A stretch of DNA of 64,000 nt. Source: Gymnogyps californianus (Eukaryota; Chordata; Aves; Accipitriformes; Cathartidae). The stretch's first letter is position 1. Every line of letters starts with the position of its first letter. The position numbers and the translations under genes were made by a program. Shown here in pieces: positions 50,641-63,100 of this stretch. The notes under the pieces were generated by a model. That model was not told the origin of the DNA and searched no databases. It was given only the letters and a program-made list of their open reading frames with translations. The stretch lies in contig NC_059471.1 of NCBI RefSeq assembly GCF_018139145.2, forward strand, positions 47,685,486-47,749,485, given 5' to 3'.

Positions 50641-52839
50641 GGTATAGTTTAAGTGCACCCTCAGCATGAGTTGCCTTATTATTTAGCAGGAAGGGGGAAA
50701 AAGTAACCTTGTTCATGCTTATACTATAATGCAGTAGGTCAACACACATTTTACCCATAGGGTAAATAAGTTTTCTTTTTCATATAAAAAGAACAGGCAA
50801 TTTAACATATGTCTTTCTTTGCATATACCCATAGACCATGGAGATGTGTATGTGTAACCTGCTAATCCTTTCTGTGTGTGCTTATTCTTTTGCATTTAGC
50901 TATAGTCAAGAGGGGGTCAGCTTTGTGTAATAAAATATATAGGGAGAGATGGAGCTGTTGTCTCTCTTACATGCTGATGAAGTTACTTGCAATCTAAAGC
51001 AAAACAAAAAGCAAGTTAATGGAAGTTTGTTTATTCTAACATCCAACCTAAGAGACTGAGCTGAGGAGAAACCTTTATTTACCCAAGCAGACCCGGGAAA
51101 ATGAGAAAATCCCCATGAATTACACGAAGGTACTTACAGAAGCAGGGGAGATTGTTTTTAATCAAACATCAATAGATATCTAGTTGAAGAATAAATGGAA
51201 AGTGTACATTTTATTAGAGCTGAGGGAATATGGCAAAACATTTTCCATTAGTATTTGTTCAAAATTTTAAACACATTTCTTGCCCTCACTCTGTTGTGTT
51301 TCTCTGACTTGCCTAGCAAAACATTTTATGGATAAGGATATTAAAGGATACAGAACTTGAAGAAATATTGCAATGTAGTTTCTGAAATTATAAGGCAAGT
51401 ATTTACATCAAGAACCCAGTTTGGAGAACTGCATGTTCACATTTACTTAGGAGGCAGATAAACTTAATGAAGAAAGTTTAGAATCTAATTTCCCTTTCCC
51501 AAACTGCCTTTAAGTCCTACTGTCACAAGTATTTTGACTGCAAAACTTACCCTGAGAGCTGCTATTTTGTTTTGTGGCTGTTGTAGTTGTTCCCTTCCGT
51601 TCTCCTTTTCTTGCACTACTTCAGAATAAATCTACCAATACACATAACTAAGTTCAGAGAGAGGTAAAGGAGGTAAAACAAGGGATGATTATTATGTTTT
51701 TAATAAATGAAAAAATCCCAGGATTTAACAATAAAATTTCCATGTTCCAATAAGTTAAATTAGAAACAAAGCAAGAAATTAATGTCTTGTTTTCTTGTTA
51801 AAATCTGAGAAAAAGCAGAGGACAGAATCTTATCCATAAGCATAGTTCTTCCCAAGACCAATATGGTGCACAAGCCTAAATATTTAATTCAGTTCTACCA
51901 GCTTTAACGTATCTATGAGATTTCCAGATCAAATCATTGCATGGTAAGAAGAGATAATAGTTTATCAATAGATATTAACCCCGCTGTTGAAGAACGGGGT
52001 ACCTAAGGAATTTTTATTGTTCATTTTATATGAAGAAAATGGGTTTTGAAAATGGTACCTATTTTCTTGAGTAGATAAAACTTCTTCTGCCTCTTTGATT
52101 ACAAAGATATCTCAGGACATTTCAGCTATTGGGATGGATTTTGCAAGTGGGAGAAGCTGGGAGGGAATATTAGATTCCCTATGGAACACCTTGTTGAAGG
52201 TTACTCAGAGTAACCTAAAAGATGTAACAACATTCCGGAAATCCTCAAGCCATCTTTTTGGTCTGGACCAAGAGCTGCTACTGCATTGATTTTCAGAATC
52301 AAACCTGTTGGCAATGTAGTTGCAGCTTGTCAAGTACAGAATGAAGTTTTTTGTTAGCTAACTCATTTCTTGAGTTTCTGTTGCTCCTCAGTTTGATGCT
52401 ATGGGCCTAACATGCTAATGAATAGTCTCTTCCAAACACAACTGTATCCCTCTTTTCCAAATACTTTATTTTGCAAATATGATTTGTGTATTTAGCATAA
52501 TTCATTCGCAGACTCGAGAAAGAGGGACGGAAAGGAGGTCAACTTTGGAAAGCTGTTAATGAGGAAAGAGATGAAGTAGTATGATGTGAAGGAAGGATGT
52601 GAAAAAGGAAACTGATACTATTCTAGTGATCACAAACAAGGAAAACGTAGTGAGCATGGAGTACAGCACGACTTATTTCTTCAGCTGCATTTTTAATGAC
52701 AGTAGAATTCAGTCATAAAAATGAGGAAAAGAGCAAAATTTAATGGAGAAGTACAGTGATCTCCAACACACTGAGCTGTGAATGTTAATATCTTAAATTG
52801 CTACAGTTAAATACATCAGACTTTGTCAAAGCCCTTTAA
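50641..52839. other. Non-coding stretch, nothing recognised
   Basis: About 2.2 kb of AT-rich sequence. The only listed frame (52095-52289 plus, 64 codons) has no recognisable domain. Confidence 0.5.
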
Positions 52840-53015
52840 CAGTTCAGCCTGTTTAGCCTAGTAAAATGAAGGCTGCGACGACATGAGAGCTGTTCATGAA
52901 CTTATCAAGGAAGTAAACATCATGAGAGGAGAAAAGCTATTTAAAACAAAGGACAGCAAACCATAGGTAACTTGGATGTAAGTCAGTTTAGGATACAAAT
53001 TGTATCGTTCTTCAT
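52840..53015 (+). mobile_element. Old CR1 LINE fragment near the ORF2 end
   Basis: CAGCCTGTTTAGCCTAGTAA is followed by GTAAACATCATGAGAGGAGA, AAAGCTATTTAAAACAAAGG and CAGTTTAGGATACAAATTGT. This matches the order of a CR1 segment (TTTAGCCTGGA, GTAAACATCAAGGAGGGAGA, GAGCTATTTAAGCTAAAGGA, TTTAGGCTGGAAATT). The spacing is kept but many bases differ, and no frame survives. The sense strand is plus. Confidence 0.75.
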
Positions 53016-55160
53016 AATCAGAAAAAAATATGCCTTTTTTTTTTTGTACAACCTTACCAGAGAAACAGATGAAAATATCCTACAGTTTTAAGATACATCT
53101 TGATCAGTTTATGAAAGGGATTATGCCATATTACTACCACTGTTATCAGCGAACTCCACTTGACATGAAGGTCACTTCAGGGATTTTTCCCCCTTCACCA
53201 AGAGAATGAAATGAAGTTAAAAAGGATTTTAAAAAATAAAATTGAAAACATTTTGCTTAAAAATATTTCAGTCATATCTGCTGACAAATTATTTTCTTCA
53301 TTTGAAAACAATTATTTTGATATTTTAGAACTGCTAGAAAAATATCAATTGTTTGTATACATCTAAATACCACCTTTTCTTACCAGGTTGTTTTTAGAAG
53401 CTTTCAATGGTCTTTATAGATTTGTGTCCACGTTATCATCTACCTTCTTAAATGATGATAGTTATGGACATTCAGAGTATAACCAATGCCGATACCAAAG
53501 GGATGGATGATTTGTATATGTAGATTAATTTTTTTGCATTTTTGTATAGATAATCATTTGGCTGAACCTCTTCTCCCCTCACAAAAAAGCAACATGACAT
53601 TCAACTGTTTTAATTGGTGACCTTTTTGTATACATTATAAGAAGTGATGTGTAAATTATACAGATAAGTTAAGAGAAGGTGATCTGAAATAGAAGCATGA
53701 CAGCAGTTGTAAGTACATTTGGAAAGCTAAGTCAAAACCCAGAATTTTGAAAAATCACAGTAATTTGAACAATACTTCATCCATGAGCTTTCAATGCCAG
53801 TTCAAAAATGGATCTTAATTTCAAATGAATACAGCACCTCTGTAACAGGCTGCCACAAAGTACTCAGAAATAAGAATGTGTTTTTATTTACTATTCCCTT
53901 TTGAGAAGAAAATCTTAGTCTTCATTTTGAAATAATGTATGTTCCTCCTATATATAATCAAAAGCAAAGAGATTTTCAGGGTTTACAGGAGGACAAGATA
54001 AAATGGCAAAATGCAAAGGCATATACCAGTAATAGACTGCAAAATCAATTTAAGAAGTGCAACTGCAGTTGTCTTTCCCAGGTTTTTAATTATGTGTTTG
54101 TTTGCCATGGTGGCCTAATTTAGTCAAGTAGATGAGCCAACATTAAAAGCTGGTAGGAGAGGTAAGTAATCCCCAGGGTGGGCTGCTTGTGTAGAGAGTT
54201 TAAAAGCTACATGTACAGAAGCAGAAGCCAAGGCAAATTTGAGAAGGGGGTCCACATGATAAACAGTGAAAAGCCAGCAAATCAGATTTTTCACAATTAG
54301 TTGAACAACAACTGTGACAGGTTCAGCGCTTAGCATTTTCATTTGTGTGCTCAAATTTGGTTATCCGTCCTCTTTTATGCAAATGTGATGTGACAGGAGA
54401 AGCTGGGAGCACTCAAGCAGGCCGATCACTCACAACAGGAGCTAGGTCTGTACAGCTGAGAGGCCTGGATTAAATGGACTGAGTGCTGATGGATAAATGA
54501 CATAAGCCAGGCTGAAAGCCTCATGAAGTGATTTAGAACTTCCACAAGATGATGCCCAGAACATAAATTGTACTTTATCCTCAAATATAAAAATAGAGGG
54601 GAGAAAAACATCAGCTTCTGATAATAAATAACCATGCTTATAACCTCACTAAATCCAACATGCTTGTTGCCTACTAGAATACAAAAGTTGGGAAAACTAC
54701 CTCTAATAATCGCTTGCGCACCACCATGTAACTATACAATTCACTGTGGTGTTTTTGTGCCTTCATGGGAGACCTGGAAAGCTGATTAGGCAATTAAAGC
54801 ATTCACTCTACTTTGACAGATGGGAGCATGGCTGATGAAATACATGTACAGGCACAAAAAAATATTTTCACAATATATGTGCAAGTAATTTGGCAACACA
54901 AATTATGTGGTCAGAGAATTCTATCCTGCTGCAGAAGGTATAATAATTAAGGTGATGTATTGTGCTAGAAAGCATACTTACACACGACTAGGGCTAAAGG
55001 GCGAATTATCTGTGTATAGCTCCCCCTTCGTCGGTTTATAGGAAACTGCAATTCTATAGGTAGGCTTGCCAGGAAAGTATCACAGTTTGCCCCTTTGATT
55101 ACACCATTGCATTATTACTAGTTTAATTTTTAAGATGGCTGATAATACTTAGTGGATAGT
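53016..55160. other. Non-coding stretch, nothing recognised
   Basis: AT-rich, with a T-run at about 53036-53045. Frames of 60-76 codons show no domains. The last bases form the left target duplication (ATAGT) of LTR copy 4. Confidence 0.5.
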
Positions 55161-55759
55161 TGCCGTGGTTTAACCCCAGCCAGCAGCCAAGCACCACGCA
55201 GCCGCTCCCTCACTCCCCCCTCCCTGCTCCCAGTGGGATGGGGAGGAGAATTGGGAAAGAAGGTAAAACTCGTGGGTTGAGATAAGAATGGTTTAATAAC
55301 TAAAGTAAAATATAATACTAACAATAATAATAACGAAATATAATAATAATAATAGTAATGAAAAGGAATATAACAAAAAAAACAAGGGGGGGGGACGAAA
55401 AAAAACCAGCGATGCACAATGCAATTGCTCACCACCCGCTGACCCATGCCCGAGCAGCGATCCGCCCCTCCCGGCCAACTCCCCCCATTTATATACTGAG
55501 CATGACATTCTATGGTATGGAATATCCCTTTGGCTAGTTCAGGTCAGCTGTCCTGGCCATGCTCCCTCCTAGCTTCTTGCACACCTGCTTGCTGGCAGAG
55601 CATGGGAAACTGAAAAGTCCTTGGCTTAAGATAAGCGCTACTTAGCAACAACTAAAACATCAGCATGTTATCAACATCATTCTCACACTAAATCCAAAAC
55701 ACAGCACTGTACCAGCTACTAAGAAGAAAATTAACTCTATCCCAGCCGAAACCAGGACA
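55161..55759 (-). mobile_element. Solo LTR of avian endogenous retrovirus (copy 4)
   Basis: A 599-bp LTR in reverse orientation. On the minus strand it begins TGTCCTGGTTTCGGC and ends CCACGGCA, so the end carries a single change from GACA to GGCA. It is flanked by a perfect 5-bp target duplication, ATAGT (55156-55160 and 55760-55764). The TATA box is intact (plus 55489-55495), as is the ATTAAA signal (plus 55292-55297). It keeps CpG sites downstream of the TATA box that copy 2 has lost. By eye it is roughly 90 percent identical to copy 2 over the 5' 370 bp. No viral genes adjoin it, so it is a solo LTR. Confidence 0.93.
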
Positions 55760-55764
55760 ATAGT

Positions 55765-58700
55765 TCACGAGACCTCCAAACCTTACTAATGATAGGCAAG
55801 TTTGAATATAATGGCCTATGTGTATTTCAGCTTTAAGATTTTTATTCATTTTCTTCAATAAGGTTTCTTCTAACTCTGTATCTCACAAGACCATCGTGTA
55901 TTTTACACTTCCCATTAAATCCAATAGTTACTATGGTCTATAGATTTTTGATTGCGAATTGCCATTTATTTGTATGTTAGCAAAAGTACTAGGATTTTTT
56001 TTTTTTTTTAAAGTACCCTTTCTCTCTTTTAGCTAGTGACATTTATCGCTAGAGACTATGGATTCCTTGCAGAACAGTGTTGTCAATTGTCACTGCCTTT
56101 CCAAAGAACAGATCTTCCTCAAGGCCCCTCCATCTACCAGTGGAACTAGATCCCATTGCCTGCTGCTGTTGGACAAAGCTTGGCATTTAAAGATACTGCA
56201 CAACTCCAACAACATCTGAATTAGTAAAACAAACAGGTCCAGCGTATATCATAGGGACTGGGACTTTATTGTCAGTACTATTAAATTGTTAGGCCTTAGC
56301 ACCGCAGAGACCTGGATCAGCTATCCCAAGCCAGAGACCATTCCCAGCAGAGAACGTGGATGTGGTTGTCCTGTTTTGAAGCCTAATAGGGTGTATGAGA
56401 GTTGTTCCATGCCAGTTGGCCTCAGCATCAGAGAACAGTCCCAGCCATGTTTAATTTACTAGTATTGATGTAGACTAAGAGGCTGAGTACCAACATTCAG
56501 ACAGGGAACAAGACACTGAAATAACCTATGTCTCCAGTGAGTTCTGCTAAAAGCAAAAGCTACAAAGACATGCTGAAATGTGATAGTGCCGGATAGGCAG
56601 CAGACTAAACCACAGCATGACTACATGACATCAAGGCATTCGGAAGCCACCACAGTCTACCACCTTGCAAAATCTTCAGGCAAGGTACTATAGGCAGGAG
56701 CAGTTGGTGTTGCAAGAACATCGATGGGCTTTTCTCACCATTCGATTGTTGGGGTAGAAGTGCAAGTTGTAAGCAATCATTTGTCCTTTGTCCCATACAC
56801 ATTCGGTGTAAAATTCAGAAGGGCCTGAGATACCCACATTATTTAAAATTTCATTCAGTATCTTTGTAAACAAAATTACAGAATTCATGCTGAGGGTTCC
56901 TAACACATTATTCCCATAGCCACTAAATAATACTAAACGAGTGGCTAGAGGAGACTACTCATTTTTTGTTCGGACATTTGGAAAGAAACAAACTGTTGCG
57001 TTCTTCAAAAGGCAATGCGTATTTTTGCAAGTAACAGTATATATGGTATTTGGGTACATTTTAGAGATTTGCATATGTGCTACTGTCAGCTTTGAGAACT
57101 CTTTAAATTGACCAGTGGATCCATGGACATAAAAGTAGAAAATTACTTTTCATTGTGATTTTTGGACTCCAACAAAGATGTAAGATTACAGTCCACCTTT
57201 CCTTTCATATTAATATTTTCATTTTGAATGTTTTTGATTACCTGATTTTAGAAAGCAGTCATCAAAGCATACACAACCTCTCTCAGATAAGACAGTACTT
57301 GGTATGGCTCCTAACACTTCAAATGTTCAGATCGGTTCCCAATCTGTTCACAGAAAGAAGGGCAAGACAGGACCATTGATTATTTGGACAGCTGGAAAGA
57401 TATCTGAAAGGGGTTAGGCACTGAAATGCTTTGCACTGCAAAAGTGTCCACTTCTAAAAGTTCAATTGAGACAAGCTCCTGTTAATGTAACCGTAAGAGT
57501 TTAGACCCGTACCTTCCAGCTTATTCTGCAGCCATGATGACCAAAGAGGATCCCCTACTCCTATATCACAACAATAGCTCATCATCATTCAACTTCCCAT
57601 CTGAAATTATGATCTGCCCATTAAGTTGCTCATGTAACTGCTTCCTAACTTGTTCACTCAGGCAACAGGGTTAAAGAGTTTAAATAACGGGAAAGATCCA
57701 TTACTTGACTTGTTTAAGCTAACCTACCTAACTTGGACAAACAGGTTTGAACACACAAACACTGTTTGACTGGAAAAGTAGTCTTTCAAAATAGCAACTG
57801 ACTGATGACACAACATACTCCATAGGGATTCATAACAAGGAACACTGAATTTTGCGATCCCTAAGCCATCCAGAAGGAATCACTGAAGTGAGGTTTCTCT
57901 AAACTGTTAGGTATCTTGGATGCTACTTTAAAGTTCCAGATGGAAGCCTCTGTGAAAGCACAAGGCAGAGAACCAGTATTTCCTTGCCCTATTCTGTGCA
58001 TTTAGCAGTATTTCCCAAACCTTTTATAGCAAGTCTCTTCTCTTCTGCAACAAACTAGGCTACCCACAGGTGTGGCAGAGTGTCAGTGGATTGCAGGAAA
58101 GGAAATATGCACATAACCAAATGTTTGGCCAAGAACTTGAAACCTCAGCTTCCATCTGCCTCAGCACCTCCTTCCAGCAATTTAGTATTGGTAGTTTATT
58201 TCACCAACACCAAACAAACTTCAGCAAAACCAGCCTTGATGCTGTCTAACCTAATCGCACGTCCTATAGCACATGGTACATCCCCATACTTATTCCACTT
58301 TCTTCCCACCTGCTTGGTTCCCTGAGTGGCTAAGGTCCCTAAATGCCATCAGAAGCGTCTGTGTTCCGTTCCAATGGTTTAGCTCGGCTGCACAAATCCA
58401 TTAGAAGCAATGATCTCTTCCTGCTGCAGCCTAGCCTCAGGGCTGTTTTACCCAGCTGGCAAACCTGAGTTCTCCTAGGAAGCGAAAGTGCAGGCACTGT
58501 GGCCCTGCTGCACAATGGTGACGTGGAGGAGGAAGCATCTCCTAAGTAGCCTGCTGCTACTGCATTAGCACTGCACTGACACAGAAGTCACACAGCCTTT
58601 GAAACAAAACTACTATACTCACAATAAGCTAAATGGCGATCCAAAAGGTCTGACAAAATTCTTCCAAGGCTTCTCACACCTCCTTTGGAGGTGATCCTTG

Positions 58701-59837
58701 ACTCATCCGAGACTGCCTTTCCCCCTGCCCTCCACCACCCCATCAGAACCACTGAGGGATACGCCAAAAGGAGCCAGAGCTCCCACAGCAGAGTCCCTAT
58801 TTATAAGGCCATGAAGACTACCTTTCTACTGACTTCCAAATGGGTACAGAGGGTCAGCTCAAATGCAGGGCCATGCAGCTTTCAATTTAGCAGGTCACTG
58901 TTGAACCACAGCATGCCTTGTGTTTCCGAGAAGCCTGTGCAAGTGCGATGCTTCTGTTCTCAATTGCTCTTCTGATCTTCTGTGGAAGCACTTCAGCTTC
59001 CCCATTCTGCTCACTAAATGCTTTGTTAAATGTTTTGTCCTGGCTTCTGTAAAGCAGAGAAGAGAAGAGAAAAACCAAGAGCTGAAGCCAAACACACGTA
59101 ACTGAGAAGAGCACAGTGGTGCTGGTGTTTCCAATGAAGGTAGCTCAAGGTTGAACCAGACCTGTGGGATGAAGAGCTCTACTAATCCCAGCTCCTCACT
59201 CCTGCCCCAACATCCTCCACCACTAACATCTTTTCAGCCACCTGGTGAAGTAGATCAGGAAGGTAATTCAGTTGGACTACCCCAGTTTTAAAAGCATAGC
59301 CCAGCTCCTCGATTACTACATTATCACACAAATACCTGCTGTGTCAAGCACATAGGATGGGCAGGAGTGACCAGCCTGGGTCTTCTTTAATGCTGGCATG
59401 GAACAAGACTATTTACAAGAACATTTTGCACAACTTAGTCCTGGCTATCAAAGAGTTACTACTGCTTTACCTAGAAAAAGAGTTCTTGAAAAACACTATA
59501 AAGTTCAGTAGTGGGCAGAAATTATTTCACAAAAAGATTCAAAAGCTAAAAGATAGCTCAGTATTTGTTAATTCAGGGTGACTCCAGAGAGTAATTCATA
59601 AGCTTCTAAATTAATATTTTTAAGGAGGTCGTAAAATGTGAACTTTAGTAACTGCTACAGCCAATCAAGCTGCCATCAGTCTTGCCTTAGACTACTAAAA
59701 CACTAGTAATTACCTACTCAAATTACTTTAAAAGTTTAACAAAAGCTTATCTACAGACAGTATCGTAGCATGATATACTGCCATCTTAAAAATTGCAATG
59801 TAGTGAATATTACTGGTTAATCTTTTTATTATTTCAG
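55765..59837. other. Non-coding stretch with one weak minus-strand reading frame
   Basis: No gene is supported. A minus-strand frame open across about 56688-56950 has a well-mixed residue composition, unlike most other frames here, but no family match and only a weak upstream acceptor; it is listed in the findings. A T-run lies at 55996-56009. The segment 58330-59250 is somewhat GC-richer, with overlapping short frames. Confidence 0.4.
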
Positions 59838-60173
59838 ATTCCAGTTTCTATAACTTACTCTGCTAATACAAAGCTATTTCTTCAGTGTTTTCCTGGCAAG
59901 CAGTCTTCAAAAAATTCAGCATATAGTAAATTTGCAGAGAAGGGCCAGTACAAGAGCAAACACATCAGTATTTTCAGTACAGAAAGCATTACAGTAAATG
60001 AGGACAGACAAGAAATAGCACTTACTTTAAACTCACTTGAAAGGATGTTTAGAAATAGTTCAACACAGAAACAGAAGAAACTAATATATTTTAAATTATT
60101 TTAATATTAAAGTTATCAAAACATAAATTTAGTGAAGACATACAAATAATATTGTGGGAAGTCCACCAATAAA
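59838..60173 (+). other. Candidate terminal exon with poly(A) signal (hypothesis)
   Basis: A good splice-acceptor sequence (TCTTTTTATTATTTCAG, ending 59837) is followed by 88 sense codons open to a TAA at 60102-60104. An AATAAA polyadenylation signal follows at 60168-60173, 64 bases after the stop. The predicted peptide is rich in Ser, Lys and Asn, as in a disordered C-terminal tail (it contains ERMFRNSSTQKQKK). I recognise no family and see no convincing upstream exon. All three signals can arise by chance in AT-rich DNA, so this is not called as a gene. Confidence 0.18.
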
Positions 60174-63100
60174 AAATTGCAAATACAGACAGCATTAACC
60201 TGCTAAAAGTTAACAAGGTCTAATGGTGACTTATGTTCCTTAATTTTTCACTTGTATCGACAGAAAAAAGTGCTCAGTTTCATTCTGCTATACTGCCAAT
60301 ATCCTTACATAATTTCTAATAGAAAAATTCTTTTGTAATTCAGGTCAGGCAGTAAGTCTGCTCTCCAGCACTTTGTGCGTTAACCATCTCTCAGCTTCTT
60401 TCACCATAAAGGCTACTGCTATTGCTCTTTACTTTTTAATCTCACATTTTTCAGTAACGGAATACTCTCACACATAAATTTGGCTACATCACAATAATAC
60501 ATCTAAATACACTATGTACAGGATGTTGCTTCTGGCAACAAAGAATTCCAAACTCTAAAATCAGAAAATGTCTTTTTCAGATACCAAAAGGTAGTTTTGC
60601 AAACCAGCTGATGAAATTTTACCACTGCAAAAAAACCCCAACAGAGGTAGCTTGTAGGACTCCCAGTGTTCAGATACCTGAATATTAGAAACAAATATTC
60701 ACCAATTATTGACTTAGTATTTTAAAAGTAGACAGATTTTTTTATTCCCTGAAAGATACTAAGTAAGTGCTCCTGGATATAGCAGCAAAAGAAGTTTTCT
60801 ATTTCTATTCTCTCTGTAGAAAGATTAACCCATTTAAAAGGTGTTCCAGTAGATAAGCAGTTATGGTTCCATAATCAGGCCCATTCAATCACTGGAATAA
60901 TGCATGGAAGCAAAGTTTTCAGATATGAGCAGATAACATTTCCCTTCGCTGTAAGAATTTGTTTGAAAGACAGTCAAGGTTTCAGTTACTCAGGTATAGA
61001 AAGTCCACCTTTGTGAACATCTGTACTGCACAATTCTATACTGCAGCTAGGTTTTCTAAACCTGCTCACTTGCTGCTTACTGGGTATTTCTATTTTGGGG
61101 GTTTTTTTTGATAAAACTTGCAATTTTACTTAACCTTACACAACTTTTTTTGTCTTATACATGAAGGATGGTACGGCCTATGGAGGAGTTTTGGAAACAG
61201 CAGCAATGAGAAAGTTTAAGATTGTAGAACTTTGCAAATAAATAAATAGTATCCTACCACTCTTCTCTGTTTTCTAAGGTAAAATATTACCATGGAGAAC
61301 GTATATGGAAAAACATAATTAAAAATTGTATCAAAATACATATGAACATAGTATGTCTCTTCTATTTGCTACCAAATTCGTAGAAATAGCACATGGGGTA
61401 TACATAATTTTAAACATTATCTAATACTTCTCTGAGAACAGCAGTGGGTAAAATGTTAATTATCTATCAGATCTGAATGCAAACAGATAATTGTGATAAA
61501 TAAAACCAAAGAATTTTTTCAACAAGAATTTCTCTTCTCACAATCACTTCTGGTAAGCAAGGTTTCCAGCTTTAAGTGAACTCAAAGATACTGACTTCTT
61601 GGAAGTTTTCCAGCATTTTATGATGTCTATCCACAGGTGACGATACAGCTGCCATCTTGCAAGAAGAAAGAGAGCATACAATAATCTCCACATAGCTGAA
61701 TTTGTGAGTTAGGAGGAGCGTAACAAAATTTGTGATACCTCAGCACTTTCTGATACCGCACTAATGACTGAAAGGGAAAAGAAAACAACACAGAATGAGT
61801 CACATGTGCATCCTGCACGTTGTTGGCCTAAATGTGGTTTGTGTGCACGGATGTTGCATGTTCAGGGTTCCAAGTGTAGAGATGCATGGGCTACCAGTAG
61901 CCTGCCAATGCACTTGGGCAAGATGGTAACAGACAGTATATCGGAAGTACCAGGACGAAAAAATATTCCATATTGTAGTTGAAAAATTGTTTCGTGTAGT
62001 TACACTGCACCAGTTGGTGCAGCTACACTAGTAATTCTTTGACGTATTTAACACAAGTCTACCATAAAGCAAAAGATAACTGGCTACAGTGGTGAAATTT
62101 CTTCACACCGTGTTAGGCTGGCAATTCTTTTGTAGTTTATATAAAAATGTAGTATTATCTGCCATTTCTGCCCCCCCCGCCCCTCCAGTAATAAGTTTTA
62201 GCTTTCCATTCACTGCATATCCCCTATCCTAGAGCATAAACACATGCTTAAAAGATTAATTTTTATGAAAAGCTTTGACAAACAGGATGTAGCTACCCAA
62301 AGTTTTCTATAACTTCAACTGTAATCTATCAAAAACTAATTCAACTCCCAGAGCAGAAAAGGAGATGGATATATGCCTGTTGCAACACAAAAATGTTCTT
62401 CTGTTTTATTCAGATTTAAACACCTGGAGTCATGTTTTATCATTGCCACCTAAATCCAAAGAGAGATACTTTGTTTCAGTTCACACAAATAAAATTTCTG
62501 CTGACATGGTAGAGATGTATACAGGTTTCTGCAAGAAATGCAAATATTAGTATGAGAACTGAAACAGGAAAAATATCACAGAAGCGTTGAAATGGGAGCA
62601 AATTACTTTCAGTTATTGTGTTTCACTTGTGTAGCCATAGTGCCCTCTAGCAGTCGAAAGAGAAAATACAGGGGTTTAGCTCAAGGAAAAAAAAAAATCC
62701 ACAAAATCAGAACTGTCTTTTTTTAAGCAGAGAAAGGACAGTTTGCAAATGAGAGGAAGAACATTTCTTCATGCTAAAAACAAGGTATTTGAATGGAAAG
62801 GACACTTCTCTCAGCTTTTATGCAGCAGAATCCTGCAAAGCTGGGAAGCTCTATAAAAGGAGAGTTCTTGTACCCTAAAAGCACTTCTGTAGATCTCACC
62901 TACACTGTATATGCGTTAGCAACATGCACGTGATTTTGGCAGAAGGATATAGGTTTTTACATGCATAGATCAACATACATTTTTGTGAAGTCTTTGTTTT
63001 CTCTACAAGGAGGAAACATTTTGGCTTAAACATCTTTCTTGCACAAAATTCCGTGCAAGATGAAGAATAAATTACAACCTTTAAAACTGAAGAAACTTTT

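Noticed and set aside
55130..55508. Minus-strand frames of 105 and 71 codons
   Set aside because: They lie within LTR copy 4; the Tyr/Leu runs come from its AT-rich repeat.
2259..55759. Full-length provirus between any two LTRs
   Set aside because: The target duplications bound each single LTR, orientations differ, and no gag, pol or env similarity lies between them.
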